A program made the position numbers and the translations under genes. Shown piece by piece: positions 11,733-25,878 of a stretch of 64,000 nt of DNA (the first letter of the stretch is position 1; every line of letters begins with the position of its first letter). The stretch is from Quercus robur (lineage: Eukaryota; Streptophyta; Magnoliopsida; Fagales; Fagaceae), in contig NC_065536.1 in the NCBI RefSeq assembly GCF_932294415.1, forward strand, positions 54,656,354 through 54,720,353, written 5' to 3'. Below the pieces are notes generated by a model, which ran no database searches, was not told the origin of the DNA, and saw only the letters and a list, made by a program, of their open reading frames with translations.

Positions 11733-14079
11733 GGTTAACCCTTTGTGAAAAGAAATGAATTCTTTTTGTTTAAAAGGATCAAAAAGGATCATGATTTTGG
11801 TGGCATTATTAATTAATATTATCGAAGAACTAATAGAAATTACATAAGGTGGGACAGGATAAATCTTAAACCACTTTTTCCTTTGTCTCAGAAGATAACA
11901 ATGATTAAACTCACTTTAAATCTTGTTTGGCTCTTTTGATTAATTGGGGGTAATAAGATCTCATATAAAATATAATCTCTCCAAAGTTGAAACAACAATG
12001 GGAATCTACCTTCTGAAGGCTACATGAGTGGAGAGCCTATCTTTGATTCTTTCCGCCAAAAAATCCCTTCTCTCAAAACGAAATAGGTCTCTTTCCGATC
12101 CGACTATTTATTTATTTATTTATTTATTTTTAGAGTGCTCTTACTTTATAATTTTATTTAGCAATTTATTTTAATTTTTATGGCTCAATCACTTTGTTCA
12201 ATAAATTGGGATATAGAGGGCCTAGATGATTCCCAAATGGTCCCATCTCCCAACCGGGCCAACTCCAATACTTCCATCTTTATCTCCATCGCTATTGGAA
12301 TTATATTTTTTTTAAATGTGAAAAGGACTATTTTTCTCCAGTGCCTTCGCAGCGTCAGTTGGTGGAATCTGGTCAAAATGTACACACCATACATCGTCAC
12401 CAGTTTAGTCATGGCCCATATAGCACACACATCCTGAAAAGGATAATAAGCATTAAATTTTGGAAACAGGAAAGACAATGTGGAAAATAAATATCATGAT
12501 TTTTTAGTTTTCAGAAATCTATAGATATCGCTTAACCGTTTTTTTTTTTCTTTTTTTTTGGGAGAAAAATGGTGCCCTAATTTCTTTGAGGGCCCCATGA
12601 TAAACCTCTTACTTTTTGAAGTCAATATTTCTATGAAGATTAATGAAATTTTTGTGATACTGTAAAGTCTGGACATATTATTTTACATGGCTCAAATTTT
12701 CTCCACAATATATGATAATTTTTAAAATCTTAAGAAGTTGCTCATTATGAAAATTGTAATGACATTTGAAATGAATCAAATCTTCAAAGCAAGGATTTAA
12801 ATACCAAACCTCACCAAATCATCTTGAAATTTTGCTATTTTTTCAGTTTAAAAAAAAAAGTCAAAGAGAAATTGAACGACAAATAAGCTAATTAATACAA
12901 TATTCATACATGATCTTTCATCTTTGTACTGTTTTTAATCTCACCATTTCATAGTGAAATTTTCATATTTTTCAGGAAAATAAGATAACGATTCTCAAAT
13001 ATTTATTTAGTCATGTTATCAGCAATCATATTTTTATTTCAGTTGTTTTTCAAAAAAATATTTCTTTTTTTAATTTTATTTCAGTTAAGGGCAACAATAG
13101 TTTATTTTTTCCTAATTAATACTGTATAATGTATAGTAAAAGATTACTGTAATTGAAGAAATAAATAAAGATAAAGTATAATGCATACCATTATCTAGAA
13201 GTTGAAATCACGTGATTTTACTGCCAAATCTTAATCATCCTCCCACTTGTTTCATTCCAGTCTCTTCGTTAACCTGCAAAGCCAAAAATGCCACAAATGT
13301 CAACCATTAATTAAAGCACCCTAGAAATTAAAATTAAAATTAGGGCACCCTAAAGAAATTGAAGGAGAAAAATGAAAGAAATCCAAAAATTTAAATAAAT
13401 AAATAAATAAAACCCCTAAGACCCTGTAAAAAAATAATAATAATTGAATAAGGATGAAAATGAAAGAAATACAAAAATCAAAATCAAAAATCAGAAGAAA
13501 AAAAAAACAAAAAACAAAAAAAAAAAAACCGAGAAATGACAAGGACGACACAGAACAGAACAAACGTAATGAACACGGATGACTAGACGACAGGATGAGG
13601 ATAAAGCCTCTGTACGTGCCACACAAAACACACACACATGCACGAACAACAACACATACGTGTGCATTCAGAGCAACGGTGACAACGTGGCACGTAGCAC
13701 AAACACGCAAAAAACGGCACCTTATATTTTGTGGGCTACGGCGCTTAACGGAAGTTAATGAAGAAAGCTGCTTTGCAACAATAATGGCTTATCTGCTTAT
13801 GGACTTAACTATGGAAATCCAAAACAGGACGCAACTCAGCACCATTTTTTTTTTTTTGGATCCAAAACGAAATTGGACTGAAATTCATTAATAGCGATGG
13901 ATCAAAAGCAATCCATCTCAACGATTTTACAGTCCGATTACATCACACATATATAAAATATGAAAAAAATATATATTAATAAAAATAAAAACTCCCATAG
14001 TAATTTTGCTTTAGAGATTTGCTTCCCATACGTTTTTTTTTGTTTGGATTTGTTGGATTTTAGTCCATCTGATTTGGTG
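10758..14079. other. Intergenic up to the PB1 gene, no gene seen
   Basis: Mixed AT-rich DNA with a (tttatt)n run near 12106-12130, the CT tract at 11699 and A-rich runs at 13490-13530. ORFs at 12180-12478 and 13321-13891 are low-complexity or overlap on opposite strands. The part nearest 14079 should include the 3' UTR of the PB1 gene, which is read leftward. Confidence 0.5.
11699..11729. repeat. (CT)n microsatellite
   Basis: An uninterrupted CT tract of about 31 bases in an otherwise featureless intergenic region. Confidence 0.95.
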
Positions 14080-14821
14080 CTATTGCCAGTGATTCCCGTT
14101 GTGGATGAGGTAGATGTTGCTAGGGTTTCCATGAGCACGGTAAGCACAGTGAGGCTTGATCTTCGCCGCCGATCTCTGATACGGAGCGACCGGCGGCGAG
14201 ATCTGGCGGAGGCACACGTCGGCCACCGGCGCCGAAAACCTCGGGGTGGTGCCGGTGGGACTGTGAGACGGAGACGAAGTGGAACACGACGACGACGACG
14301 ACGATTTCGATGAAGACGCCGAGGAGTTAGGGATTGGAGGAGGAAGAGGAGGAGAAGAGATTGATTTTCTGGGAGGTTTCGGCGGCGAGAGAAACGCTCT
14401 GATCTTCAGAGACGAAGGCGGCGACGCGGCCTTGTCGTACTCCTCGATGAGATTCGCGAGGTCCTCATCGGAGGTGATCGATACTAGAGCGTCTAGATCC
14501 TCCGACGGCAACTGGCAACGAAGGCTCACAGGTGTACCACACAACTCTCCGAGCTTCAACAATAGCTCTGTACCATAAATCGAATTCAATTTCTAGCTAA
14601 AAATTTAAAAATTTTAAGAATTTTTTTTAAAAAAAAATTCAAATTAAAACGGAGTCGGACTAACCGGAAAAGGAAATGGAGCGGTCAACGGCGAGGACAC
14701 GGGTTTCGCCGCCGAGGTAACGGAGTTTACCGTCGGGATAACGGGGGAGGATTTTTCCGCCGTAGCTACAGAGGAATTTGATGGTGGTGGCGCTGGGTTT
14801 GATGGTGGTGTTGAGTACCAT
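14080..14821 (-). CDS. PB1 (octicosapeptide/Phox/Bem1p) domain protein
   Basis: Two exons, 14665-14821 and 14080-14567, are joined by a GT..AG intron of 97 bases, giving 214 residues. The PB1 domain occupies about residues 13-98. Visible landmarks are IKFLCSYGGKILPRYPDGKL, RYLGGETRVLAVDR, then (across the intron) SFSELLLKLGELCGTPVSLR, CQLPSEDLDALVSITSDEDL and ANLIEEYD, the acidic OPCA-type motif. A Ser/Pro-rich low-complexity linker follows. The C-terminus NIYLIHNGNHWQ is a hallmark of small plant proteins in this family. PB1 domains mediate protein-protein pairing; the cellular role of this protein is not known to me. The ATG at 14821 is used because the domain starts soon after it; an upstream in-frame ATG (14998) lies 5' of the TATA box and is unlikely to be used. 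Confidence 0.9.
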
Positions 14822-14976
14822 GCTTTTTTCGGGTTTGGGTAAATAGGAAGTCGGGTCCAGGTTTTTTTTTTTTTGGAAAAAGAGAGAGGAGTTTCTACTT
14901 TCTAGAGAAAAGAGAGGAGTTTGAAGAAGCTTGTGGAGGGGCGTCTTCAAGCCTAAGTATTGTAGCCTTGGCCCGT

Positions 14977-14985
14977 TATTTATAG
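14977..14985 (-). promoter_or_regulatory. TATA box of the PB1 gene
   Basis: On the minus strand the sequence reads CTATAAATA, 156 bases upstream of the chosen ATG. It is a near-consensus plant TATA element and implies a leader of roughly 120 bases, which is pyrimidine- and A-rich as expected. Confidence 0.6.
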
Positions 14986-17900
14986 ATGGTTTTTTCACTC
15001 TACTGGAGAGTGTGGGAAAGTTGGGAGAAGGTCCGGTGAAAAAGTTTTTATTTTATTTTTTTTTTTTAAGTGTTTTAGTCTGCTTACGTCACTAAGATTC
15101 TTTTGCAGTCCAATGATAATCCTCCCAAACGGTTGCTTTTGTTTGCATCTCAATTTTTTCTTTAATTTACATAAAAATACCCCCAATTTTTTGATAATTC
15201 CATAGTTACTTTGGCGGATTTTGAGATATGAGACTCTTACCCCAAGTTTTAATTTTGTTAATTAAAGTTTTAAATTTATGAATTTTTTTTTTTTTTTATT
15301 TTAGTTGGTTATTTTTGTTATTCTAAGCAATTATTGAGCATATAAAAGTTAGAAATTATTACAAAATTATGCTTTCACCTTGAACTTGTTTATAAATTAA
15401 TGTGTTAGCTACTAAACAAAGAGGCTATAGAGCAAAAGTTTCTCTTAGAGTGATAAACTGATTGCCAGAAGGTGAAGGATTGAAATTGAAATCAAAATAG
15501 TTTCATAAATTTGAGGCATTGATTGATAAATTATAAACATGTGATATTATTTAAAACATGGTACAAACTCTAAGTTTTATCCTTTATACTCCATATTGCT
15601 CTATAATGATGTAAATGAATATCTTTTATATATATATATATATATATAAGATTGTGAATAAGGAGATGGAACAGGGTTTCAAATTCAAATAATTTCATAA
15701 ATTTAACACTTTAAATGACAAAATTAAAAACATATGACATAATATGAAACAAGGTAGAAACTTTCTATTTCTCCTTTTGCCATGCTCCAATACTGCTTAG
15801 AAAGTTAGAATAACGTAAATGAGTAATTAAAACGGACCAAATTGAAATAGTTTCATGAGTTTAACTTTTTAATTGACAAAATAAAAAATATGTGACCTAA
15901 TTTGAAACATAGAATAATCTTGAGGCCATTTTATGTAATTCCTTACCCTTTTTGTCCCTCTTTTGGGTGGTATTTTGATTTGAGATCGAGCTACTAAAGA
16001 TTCTTTTAAGTTTTTCTTTTTTTTTCTTTTTTTTTTTATAGATTTTTTTACACTCTTAAGTGGCCAAAATTTCAAAAGAATATTGGTAAATTTATATTTT
16101 AAACATAGTAATTTAGGATGTAAAACTTAAATGTGATTTGCCCATGCGTAGTTTACCATACTATAATTAACGGTTTATCTCACATTTGCAAATAAGCTAG
16201 CCAAATGCACACAAATCTTAACTAATGTAGGAATATTATTAATTTTATTATATATATTAAACAAACTAATGTGTCACTTTTTAAACACATTTGTTAATAT
16301 AAAACCAATTACATTCATTGTCATATCAATATTTTAAAAAATTTGTCATAAAATTAGAAATAACTTTAACAGTATCCTTCAAATTTAAATTTAAATTATA
16401 TAAAAAAAAAATTACTTGTCCACTAGGAAAAAAAAAGAAATAAATTTAGTATTCGTTAAAACAAAAATCTTCAATAGGTTACTTGTCCACCCAGACTCAT
16501 CTAAGGAATTTCCTGATTGACTAGCAAGAAAGAGAGATTAGATCGGAGTGGTATATATAGTCTAGTACCGACCTAGGAATCTCTGATGCTTAATTCAATA
16601 TTTTGTAGAATAATGATCAATTAGAGGATGAGAATTGTAATCTTTTGTTGTTTTGTTGCGTACTTTGGTCATACTAGTGGGTGAGTGTTATATACAGGCC
16701 TTTCGGGGTGATCATTGAAGGTTTCATTAATGGGGTGATCATGGCTTTGTTTGTAACATTTGGTGTCTTGATGACTAGTCGACGGCCATTGGGCAATGGT
16801 CGTCTATTATGGCCACTATTCTTCCATTAATGTGGGTTTTTAATGCTGAATAAAGTTGTCCACTCACCGGGAAGATCTTATTTTTCTTGTACCTATTAGT
16901 TTTTAAAATTTAAAGTTGAAACCCAAATATTGAAAAAATTTTAAAAATTGAAAAGTTATTTTTATTTTTTAGTCATACCCACCAATGATGGATGGGGTTG
17001 GCTTATTAAACATATGGATCAGGGTTTTCGACTCTAAACAATACCAACACAGGCCAACCACATCCCAAAGATCCTAGTCCTACCTTGAGAAATTCGATAT
17101 GGATCCCATCACTTTTGATGACAATCCTATCTTACCAGGCTCAACGAAAATTCTTAAACTACTCAAAGAGAAAGAAATAAAGAAAGGAAAATAAAATAAA
17201 ATACAATCTAAGAGTTTTCACTTATTCTATACGTTGAACACAATTGGAATCTAACGCATGCCTTCCAAAAAGGAATCTGAATCTTAACATATGATACATT
17301 GCACTTGGTACATTCACAAATAGTTGGCTAACTTTAATTTATTACCTGATTTTTTTTCTTCTTTTGAGCTGTTATTTCATAATAAGAACACAATTATCAT
17401 GCTTCCTTCTTTCATAATAATGGAATTATAGACAAATTCATTCATTGAATTCCTATAATTTAATGATTTAAAAATTAAAATCTTTTTGAACATTTAAAAA
17501 AAAAATTAAAAGCTTAAATGAAAAGAAAAAAGAAAGTTGTCTCCAATCTTTTGGATTTTCCTTGGGTCAATCTATCAAAAGGAGTCAAGCACATACATTT
17601 TCTACCCCGACCACACGGCAAGACTGGCAAGTAATTAGAGGGGTACCATAAAAAATTAAAAATTAAAAATAGAAAAAAATGAGGGGTACCTCATAGGGCC
17701 ACACGGGTTTTGAATAGAACTTAAATTCCAAACCATCTTTTTCTTTTTTTTGGTGAGTTAATATTTAATAAAATGATAATTAATTTCACTTGTATAATTT
17801 CTTATAGACTTATATGACATGAGTTTTATGCAGCAAAGTAAAAATCATATATTGTGAGGAAAAACCGATAATGTTTAACATTTATATATTTTTCGAGCCT

Positions 17901-18177
17901 ATTTACACTCGTGGCCCAAAGGAAACAAAAATGAAAAATGTAGACTCCGAGAAGCAAAGAAAAACATAACATTTATCTTCAAACGACCCTCAACTGTAAC
18001 TTTTTGTCTCTTCCCATCACAAAGCTTTATATAGGTCTAGAAAGTACCCCAAGTCTCTCGTCAGATTTATCCATACTTTGGTGCCGATCAGTATTACAGG
18101 GCATGGGCCCTATGACTAGTTTTACATATGATATTAAAAAAAAAAAAAAAAAGTAAAGAAAGTAATGTTAGTATTTA

Positions 18178-18425
18178 GGGTACGTTTGAATATTATTTAT
18201 TGTTAAAAATTGAAAATTTATTACTGAAAATATTATTACAAAATAATTTTTAAATATGTAAATAATGCTGTGAGACCCAGTTTTAAAACAAAATTTACGT
18301 TTTTTTATACTTGTAGGTCCCGTAAACAGTACACAGAACTCAAGAAAAAAATGTCAAGAGTAGATATGGGTTGTTTTCAGTGCAATCTAAACTCAGCTTT
18401 AATAGGAACTAGAGCCATTAAAAAC
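18178..18425. mobile_element. MITE related to the one at 40299
   Basis: It begins gggtacgtttgaatattatt and contains attgaaaatttattactgaa, matching gggtatgtttagatatagtt and attgaaaatttatcg at 40299 onwards. The right end (about 18390-18425) reads as a diverged inverted copy of the left end. No coding capacity. Confidence 0.5.
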
Positions 18426-20434
18426 TTGTTAACCAAACTGTGATTAAAAAAGAAATTTATTGTGAATTTCTTTTATATTTGTAGCATTGCTCAAAATATA
18501 GAGGAATAATGTGAAAGAATATGAAGAGAGTTATACTACGTGAAACAATCAAAGAGGGTCCTATGGGACTCTTGTACTTTGTAGTTCCTTTTGTTAAAAA
18601 AATATATAAATTTTACTCATCAATAAAACCCATTAGAAAAATTGAAACTCCCTGCTCCCAGAAAAAATATATCATGTTTTAGATATGAGTTTTCCTCTTC
18701 ACAAGAGGATAGATTCCAAAAATACATCTTGTTTTGAATATTTGAATTCTGCTCTTCACATGAAAGTGGATCTCAAAGTCCATCTTCATGTGAGAGAAAA
18801 GATTTATACATTCGAAACATGATGTATCTCTTTCTGAGACTACCTTGTATCCATATAAAATATCATAACATAATTAGATAGCCTGCGAAAAGTCTAAATC
18901 TTCTGTTCCATAATTGGATTCGCCTGGGAACCCCGAACCCGAACAAAATTAAACTTCATCTTATTGGTGTGAGTGAATTTTCGCTGCTTGTCATTGGGTA
19001 AACTGAGCATGTGGTCCTGTGATGGCCACGGTTTACCCATTTTATGGAGAAGTGCAATATAGATATCAGTTTCCTTGAGATACTAAATACTCATATAACA
19101 ACAAAAATATGAAAATTTGGGAGAAACTGCAATCAGTTTTTGCCAACCAACGTTATCCCAAACTATCTTTATTTATTTATTTTCAACAACCAAAACTGGT
19201 CAAATGTTAGTGTTCAAACTTCCATGTTCCAACCCAACTACCTTGTGCTAGCTTAGTAGTATAAGCCATTGAATAACAATTTTTGTCCATTGTAAACAAA
19301 TTATCATAATTTCATATGAAATCATGCAGACATCCACATGGCTTACTTGTGATTGGTGACAGCTGTTAATTAAAATATTTGGCTCGCTAAAGCTGGATGA
19401 AAACAAGGCTTAATTAAGGGAGGTTTTTATCAAGCTTTGGTAAGGTTCTTCGCTATGCATCGAATTAAACCACATGCTTCACCGCTTGTGCAGGCTGCTT
19501 GATATCTTTTATTAATTAATTAATAGGTCTGGTCTGGATGTTTTAAGACATTTTTTAATAAATTATTTTTGAAAATTTTTGATATTATTTTTATGGAAAA
19601 TATTAAAACAATGCAAAAAAAAAAAAAATGTTTTGTTTAAAAATAAAATAAAATGTTTCTGTAAGTATTTCCTAAACGAATGTCCTTAGGGTATCTTTTA
19701 TCAAAATCCTTAATTTATATATTTAAATTTTGGTACAATTTATTAGGGTTGTCAATGAGCCAAGCTAAGTTGAGTATTAAAAATTCAAACTTGTTTATTT
19801 AATTTTATTTTGAATACAAGCAGAACTTGAGTTCATTACTAAACAAGATTATATGTCCAAGCTTGGTTATTTATTACTCGTTGAGCAAGTTCAAGCTTGT
19901 TCACAAGCTACTTGTTTAACTTATTATTTTCCTATGTATAGTAAAATCATGACTAAAATATTTTACCACTTAAAAAATTTAGGATGAGCTCTTTGATAGT
20001 GACTTCTTTTGTTTGGTAAGGTGATGAAAGGTTACTTCAATCATGAATTTTTATTACAAATGGATTGTTCATGTTATGAATAAATTACAAATAATAATTT
20101 TATATCATATGAACCAATTTACAAACTTATACCACCTGATTTCAAATCTATAAAAATATAATTTTAGACAATATATAGTATTATATATAGTTAATTCGAG
20201 AGCTTATGTTTACGAACATATTATTATATTTGAGCTTGACTTATTTAATAATCGAATCTAGAATTGGGCTTGAGCTTAAACAAGTTCTTTTTTGAAGCTA
20301 AGCTTGAACGTTCATAAACAACTTATTTCATTTATAGTCCTACAAATTATTAGGCAGAGGTACACTGCACAAAACAAGTCCCAATTAAGTTGTCTTTAAA
20401 TCGTTGCATTCCAACTTTAAGATTTTAACATTCT

Positions 20435-20468
<34 letters not shown>

Positions 20469-20472
<4 letters not shown>

Positions 20473-20616
20473 AGATTTTATCATAATGACAAACTAGATG
20501 GAGATACATTATGGTGTACGTGGAGAGTGGCCAAAGGTCCCCTTAAGATTTTATCATAACGACAAACTAGCTGGAGATTAATTATGGTGTACGTGGAGAG
20601 TGGCCAAAGGTCCCCT
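20469..20616. repeat. Tandem duplication, 73-bp period
   Basis: Two adjacent copies of about 73 bp share taagattttatcataa, gacaaactag, tggtgtacgtggagagtgg and ccaaaggtcccc, with few differences. They directly follow a poly-A run. The minus-strand ORF over it (20481-20681) is an accident of the repeat. Confidence 0.9.
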
Positions 20617-21998
20617 CCAGTCATTAGCAGCCTGAAGATGTCCATTATAGCAATGTCCAATTCTTGATCATTTCGAAACAATTCAAAATATGTGTTGCTA
20701 AAAATCTAGTTCATGGCCATCCTAAATGTTATTGTACGTAGCATTTATTATAAAAGTCCAAAGTTTGCCTCTATACGCATCATTGTTTCGTATAACACCG
20801 AAAGTGTAACATCATGTTTAACTCTTCAAGATCACCACTATCACATTAAATTTCAAATTTTATAATAAATGACCAAAGTGAAATCAAACTGGTTTACTCG
20901 TTAGCATTAATTTTCCTTAATTATGTGCTCAAAAATGTCAACAATAATGTCATTTCGTCACATTGTTTTGATGAGGAGGTCGGCTGCTTTTTAAGGATAA
21001 GTTCTGAAGCTTTTAAAAACTAATATTCTGCTAATCTTTGCCTACTTGCCATGATTATGTTTATGTCATACAATAATTCAAGATCGCAGCTCCTTCAAAC
21101 ATGCCAAGGGTCCTACATCAGCTAGAGACCTGTATTTTCCTAACCAACATATCTCTCTATCAATTTGTATTGTTGTATTAGCGTATTTTTCAAAAGGTAG
21201 TGAGCATATCCAGCTTTATCTTCTTATCCTTTAGGAGAAAGAATCATGCACTTTGCTAGGTTCATTCACATACATGATACATGTGGGTACCTTTTTTTTT
21301 GGTTGATGAAGCACTTGAAACTATTGTACTGTGTAGGTCCCAAATATAAGCTACAAAAGTGGAAAAAAAAAAATTTGCTACCTCCAATTATAACTATTCC
21401 ATGCTCGAAGGTTCTTGCATCATACATTAAATTGAAAAATTCTTAAGTATTTTTGGAATATAGTAAAATGATATTCATTTTTCTCACATTCACTGTAAAT
21501 CACACCATAAATTTAATAAATGGATCTATCGTGAATGTGATGTAAAAGAAATGCGCATCATTCGGTGTACTCTGAGAATATCTAAGAATTATTCCATCAA
21601 ATCAGCAAAAAAAAAAAAAAAAAAAAAAAGGAGGTTTCTAGTGGATTTATTAGAGAATAACTTTGTCCCTTCTTAAAGATTCGTGATGCTCAATTTGATC
21701 TTTGTATCTGTTTATTCTGTTAATAATATACACTAAGCTTTAGTATATTTTGGGATTGGATATGCGGTTTTAAAATCCTGACCTTACAATCTCTTCTACA
21801 ACGTGGCATGGGCCCACTGGGGACACTTGTGAATGAGATGCTGATTTGTGTTTGCTCGTCAAGGAAGCAAGCAACTATCCAAGTTGGAGGTGGTGGTAAC
21901 CCTTACCCAGTTAAGAGAGAGAGTCGGTTGTCATTTAGTGGGGTTTTTCAAATGCGTGTAAGGAGGTCACTCTCACACGTGTCAGCACCAAGGCCAAG

Positions 21999-24900
21999 CT
22001 ATCTTCAAATTTGACTTTTGTGATTATGGGATGTCGAACACCAACTTGTGGTGGAAATATCATGTGTGCACCACTTGTACCAAAATATTTGATAGGCCAC
22101 AGTTATGCACCACTCAAGGAGGTGGGTCAATTGTAAAAAGTCACTGTTTTTGTGAGTTTGAGTAGTGATAAGTGCCACTATTACTCGGCTGATTTCATAC
22201 GATGTTAAAGATCAAGTTTAGATAGGTCGAGCAGTGACCACTCAGTCCACACCTATGAATTGCTTATGTTTAAGGGAGTTCAAATGAACCTCCGACTTGA
22301 TAAAAAAAATATTATATGCATAAAATAGTATTTTGTTTGTTTAATTTACCTTTAAAAATATTTTTTGCACACTATGACTTAGATCTTGCACACATTAACA
22401 TAGATTAATTTAGCCCAAAACTAAACAACAAGTCCATCCCAAAACTAACCAACAACATAAATCACAGATCTCTCTCTCATGAATCTCTTTTTTCTATGCC
22501 CATGGCAATTCCGTGTGGGCACACAACTAAGGTCATGGCACGTTTGTATGCACACTGCTTAGGCCACGGCAACCCAGCTTGGACACGCAGCCAAGGCTAT
22601 GACATGCTTGCATACACGCTATCTAGACCACTGATATTTCTAACTTTAAGAGTAAAGAGTGAGTTTTTGAGAGTTGCAAGTGTATCTCTTTTTGTTATAA
22701 ATTTATATATTATTTATGTGAGTGTTTGTCTGATATTGCTTGTGTACTTTATTTTTGTGAATGTAATATAACTTTTTAATAATTTAATAAAGTTAATTTA
22801 ATAAATATAATATAACTTTATATAATTTAATAATTATGAAATATAGATGATTTGTTATATGTGTGTGTATAGGTATCATGTTATAATAATATTTTGTTAT
22901 AAAGTTAGTGATTAAAAAAAATAGTAAAGTTAGTGATTCTTCAACCATTTGATTGGTTAAGTAAATACATAATGTATTATTTATATATGTATGGATTTTT
23001 TTGAGATTATTATATATGTAAAGATGAGTGTGTTTTTTGGTCAATAATTAATACAATGCATGTGGGTTGAGTTTTGTCATTCAATTTAAAATATTTTTAT
23101 AAAAACAATGTCAAATAGATAATGAAAATTGATAAAAATAAAAAATGTTATACAAATTTTACAAAATAAAATGGTTACACTTACCTACCATATTGACAAA
23201 AAATAATGAAAATTCATAATGGTCAGAATATGAAAACTTGTAAAAGAAAATAATAAAATGTAATGTATTTGCATGAATTTTTTTTTAGATAACTCGATAT
23301 ATTCAAGTTTTATCTTTATTAAATTTTATTAAATTTAAATTTTTTAATAATCCCTTAAAAAAAAAAGGAATTCCTCAGGCTGCCACTGGTTGAGGTTCCA
23401 TGACCGCTTGATTAGAATCAGGGTACAAGGGACCCACAGATCAAGGGAAATGTTTCTGGTGCTGCCTAATTTTCTGACCTCATGACTTGTTCCCATTTTC
23501 CTGTATTTTGTTTACTAAAAAGTGGGCCAATGTGCATGGGTCCTAGAAAAACTATGTTCCGCACAATGCCAAGGAGGTAGGAGGAATCAATGGGAACATT
23601 GAGATTGATTCTTTTTGCATGGATTGACTGCATGCCACATGTTGATAATGAAGCTTATTAACATACATGGACCATTATTTTGATAATGAATCCTAAGGAG
23701 TTAGAATTGATGGAGGGTAGGCAAGACCTAGATTTTTTATTTTTGGGGTCAAATTCCCAAATGTGGCTCATCTTCATTGGCTACAGTTTGTAAGCGGGAT
23801 TGGCACGCTCTCTTTGATGTGAAATTGGTATGGGAATTGAAGAATTTGGTCTAGGATTTAGTCGACCAAACTTCAGCGAGTAGAGCCTTATTATTGTCAC
23901 TAAGTGAAATACGCTGTCATCATTTTTACCCTTTTTTTTCCATAGAAAAATATTAGTAGACCAAACCTCTCTTCCTTGAAGACCAGGTCTAGTTAACGTT
24001 GAATTGTTTATCCAAAAGATTAAAAAAATTTGTGGGTTTTTACTATTTTCATTCCCATTTGGCTACAAATGGACTCGTCAATATTTGCGCTTTTAAGGTT
24101 CAAACTTCAAAGTTTTGAATTAAAATAATAGGAAACCAATAAAGTCAAGAAGACATTTTGTGAAACTTTGAAACGTTTTAGTTTCCACACTTCTTTCTAG
24201 AGTGTTGATTAAGAACTCTTTGGATTTAAGAAATGGATAGAATAAAAGTATAAAACCATCAAACCTGGGTTTATTCTGAATTTTCTTTTTGCACAATTTA
24301 TTGGATTGATGTGTCTGAACAAGCATTCTTTCCAGTGTTTTATGTTAAAAAAAAAAAAAAAAAATGATGCTACAGCCTTAAAGAATCCCATGTTCCATGG
24401 CCATATTAAAAACACCTTCATAGTGAGAATCCCAGAATCCCACGAGTTAATTGTGTTTTCCAACTTCCAAACCCACATAAAAAAATACCTTCATCCAATC
24501 TAAGAGAGACAACTGAATTGTTAGTGGCTTCCAAATAGGAGGAATTTTATTCTAAGAATATTAATATTTTTGTAAAACTGAACCATGGCTTCATTGGCGG
24601 GGCTTTTTTTTTTTTTTTTTTTTTTTTTTTGTGGGATGGGGTGGAATTTTATATATTTGTTTTTAGGTATACAGCCTCATTTTTTTTATAAAAAAAAAAA
24701 TCATATATATATATATTTTGGGTGGGACTTTTCAGGGTTATTCATACTTTGATCCTTCTAAGAATATTCATGGAGCCATTGCATATAATATTTAAATGGA
24801 TATATATATATATATATCTTAACAAGAATTTGAATTAAGATATTAAACAGAACAACCTTCTAAGATGGATTGGATATAATTAAAAAAATTAATTACTAAA

Positions 24901-25020
24901 TATCCTTGTTAATTATTAAGCGAAGAATTCAATCAACATTCATATTTATTAGTAAATATTCATTGTTATTTTCTGTAAAAGAAAAATTCATAACTTTTAG
25001 TAAAATTACTTAGATACTAA
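21999..25020 (+). repeat. Segmental duplication, copy A
   Basis: This segment matches 53172-61761 in direct orientation. Matching blocks are 21999-22095 with 53172-53270, 22850-22935 with 53383-53438 plus 55867-55890, 22960-23190 with 55895-56100, 24000-24600 with 56125-56760, 24737-24760 with 57270-57283 plus 61648-61665, and 24980-25010 with 61730-61760. Copy A lacks the LTR insertions of copy B. It has its own extra stretch at about 22370-22830 and another at about 23300-23980. No gene is recognised in it. Confidence 0.8.
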
Positions 25021-25619
25021 AGTCAAGAAAATCAAATTCTATGAGTATGACTTGATTTTAAAAATTTTATCGTGAATTACATTTGCACCGGTGGCTACGT
25101 GAAGCAAATCTGAAGGTGGACAAACGTCTATTTGGTCCAAATCCAATTCAGTTTCTGGGCCCACTAAGTAAAAATATGGGCTAAATTTCAAGTCCATACT
25201 CTATACTGATACAAGGCCTAACACACAGTCTCTGTGGCTGAATTCAGAAACAGACTCATTGGACTTGAGCTAGCAATATCCGCTTAAACTCATGAACCTC
25301 ACTTATTTATTTATTTATTTATTTTTAATTATAGCTTCTTCTTATTATTATTTTTTATACAATATATAAATTTCACTCTAATCTAATTTAAGTATATATG
25401 TATGTGAAGCTCCTTCCTATAGACTTGAAACCAGACCCTTACACCCCCCACCCCATAAGTACTTATACTTGTAAAGTGACTATCATGTCAAAGGTACGCA
25501 GTGGTAATTATAACTTTTTCAATTTCCCAAAAAAGTAGTATAAAAAATTTCTTTAAAAAAACGATAAAGACTCTAGGAGGATGCTTGGGTGAAGACTGTT
25601 ACTTGGAATGCCCCTATAA

Positions 25620-25822
25620 GAGCATCATTATTGGTGGAGGCATATAGCTATAATGCTATTTTTGCCTCCTCAAACTACAAAATATTGTGCACATTGGTAG
25701 TGCCATAGCCAAAAAAAAAATTGGCTACATGCTATAGTAAACAAGTACTAGTACCTATTTGCTGTAGTAAGAAGCCAAATGCCTTTAATATTTTTTTATT
25801 CTTTTCTCCACTTTTTCTTTTC

Positions 25823-25878
<56 letters not shown>

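Larger units (their letters stand above)
14999..21998. other. Long intergenic stretch, repeats only
   Basis: No gene is supported. Recognisable content includes an (AT)n tract at 15630-15649, a MITE at 18178-18425, and a weak foldback at about 18655-18836 (termini with 'atcatgttt'). A degenerate repeat at about 19742-20335 is rich in 'caagcttgag/gagcttga' phrases. There is an A run at 20437-20466 followed by a tandem duplication, and an A run at 21607-21629. ORFs here are short and isolated. Confidence 0.5.

Noticed and set aside
13321-13710. 129-codon minus-strand ORF, Phe/Leu/Ile rich
   Set aside because: It comes from A-rich low-complexity sequence on the plus strand; an overlapping plus ORF is equally weak and no homologue is recognised.
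14279-14578. Acidic plus-strand ORF
   Set aside because: It is the shadow of the PB1 gene exon 2 on the other strand.
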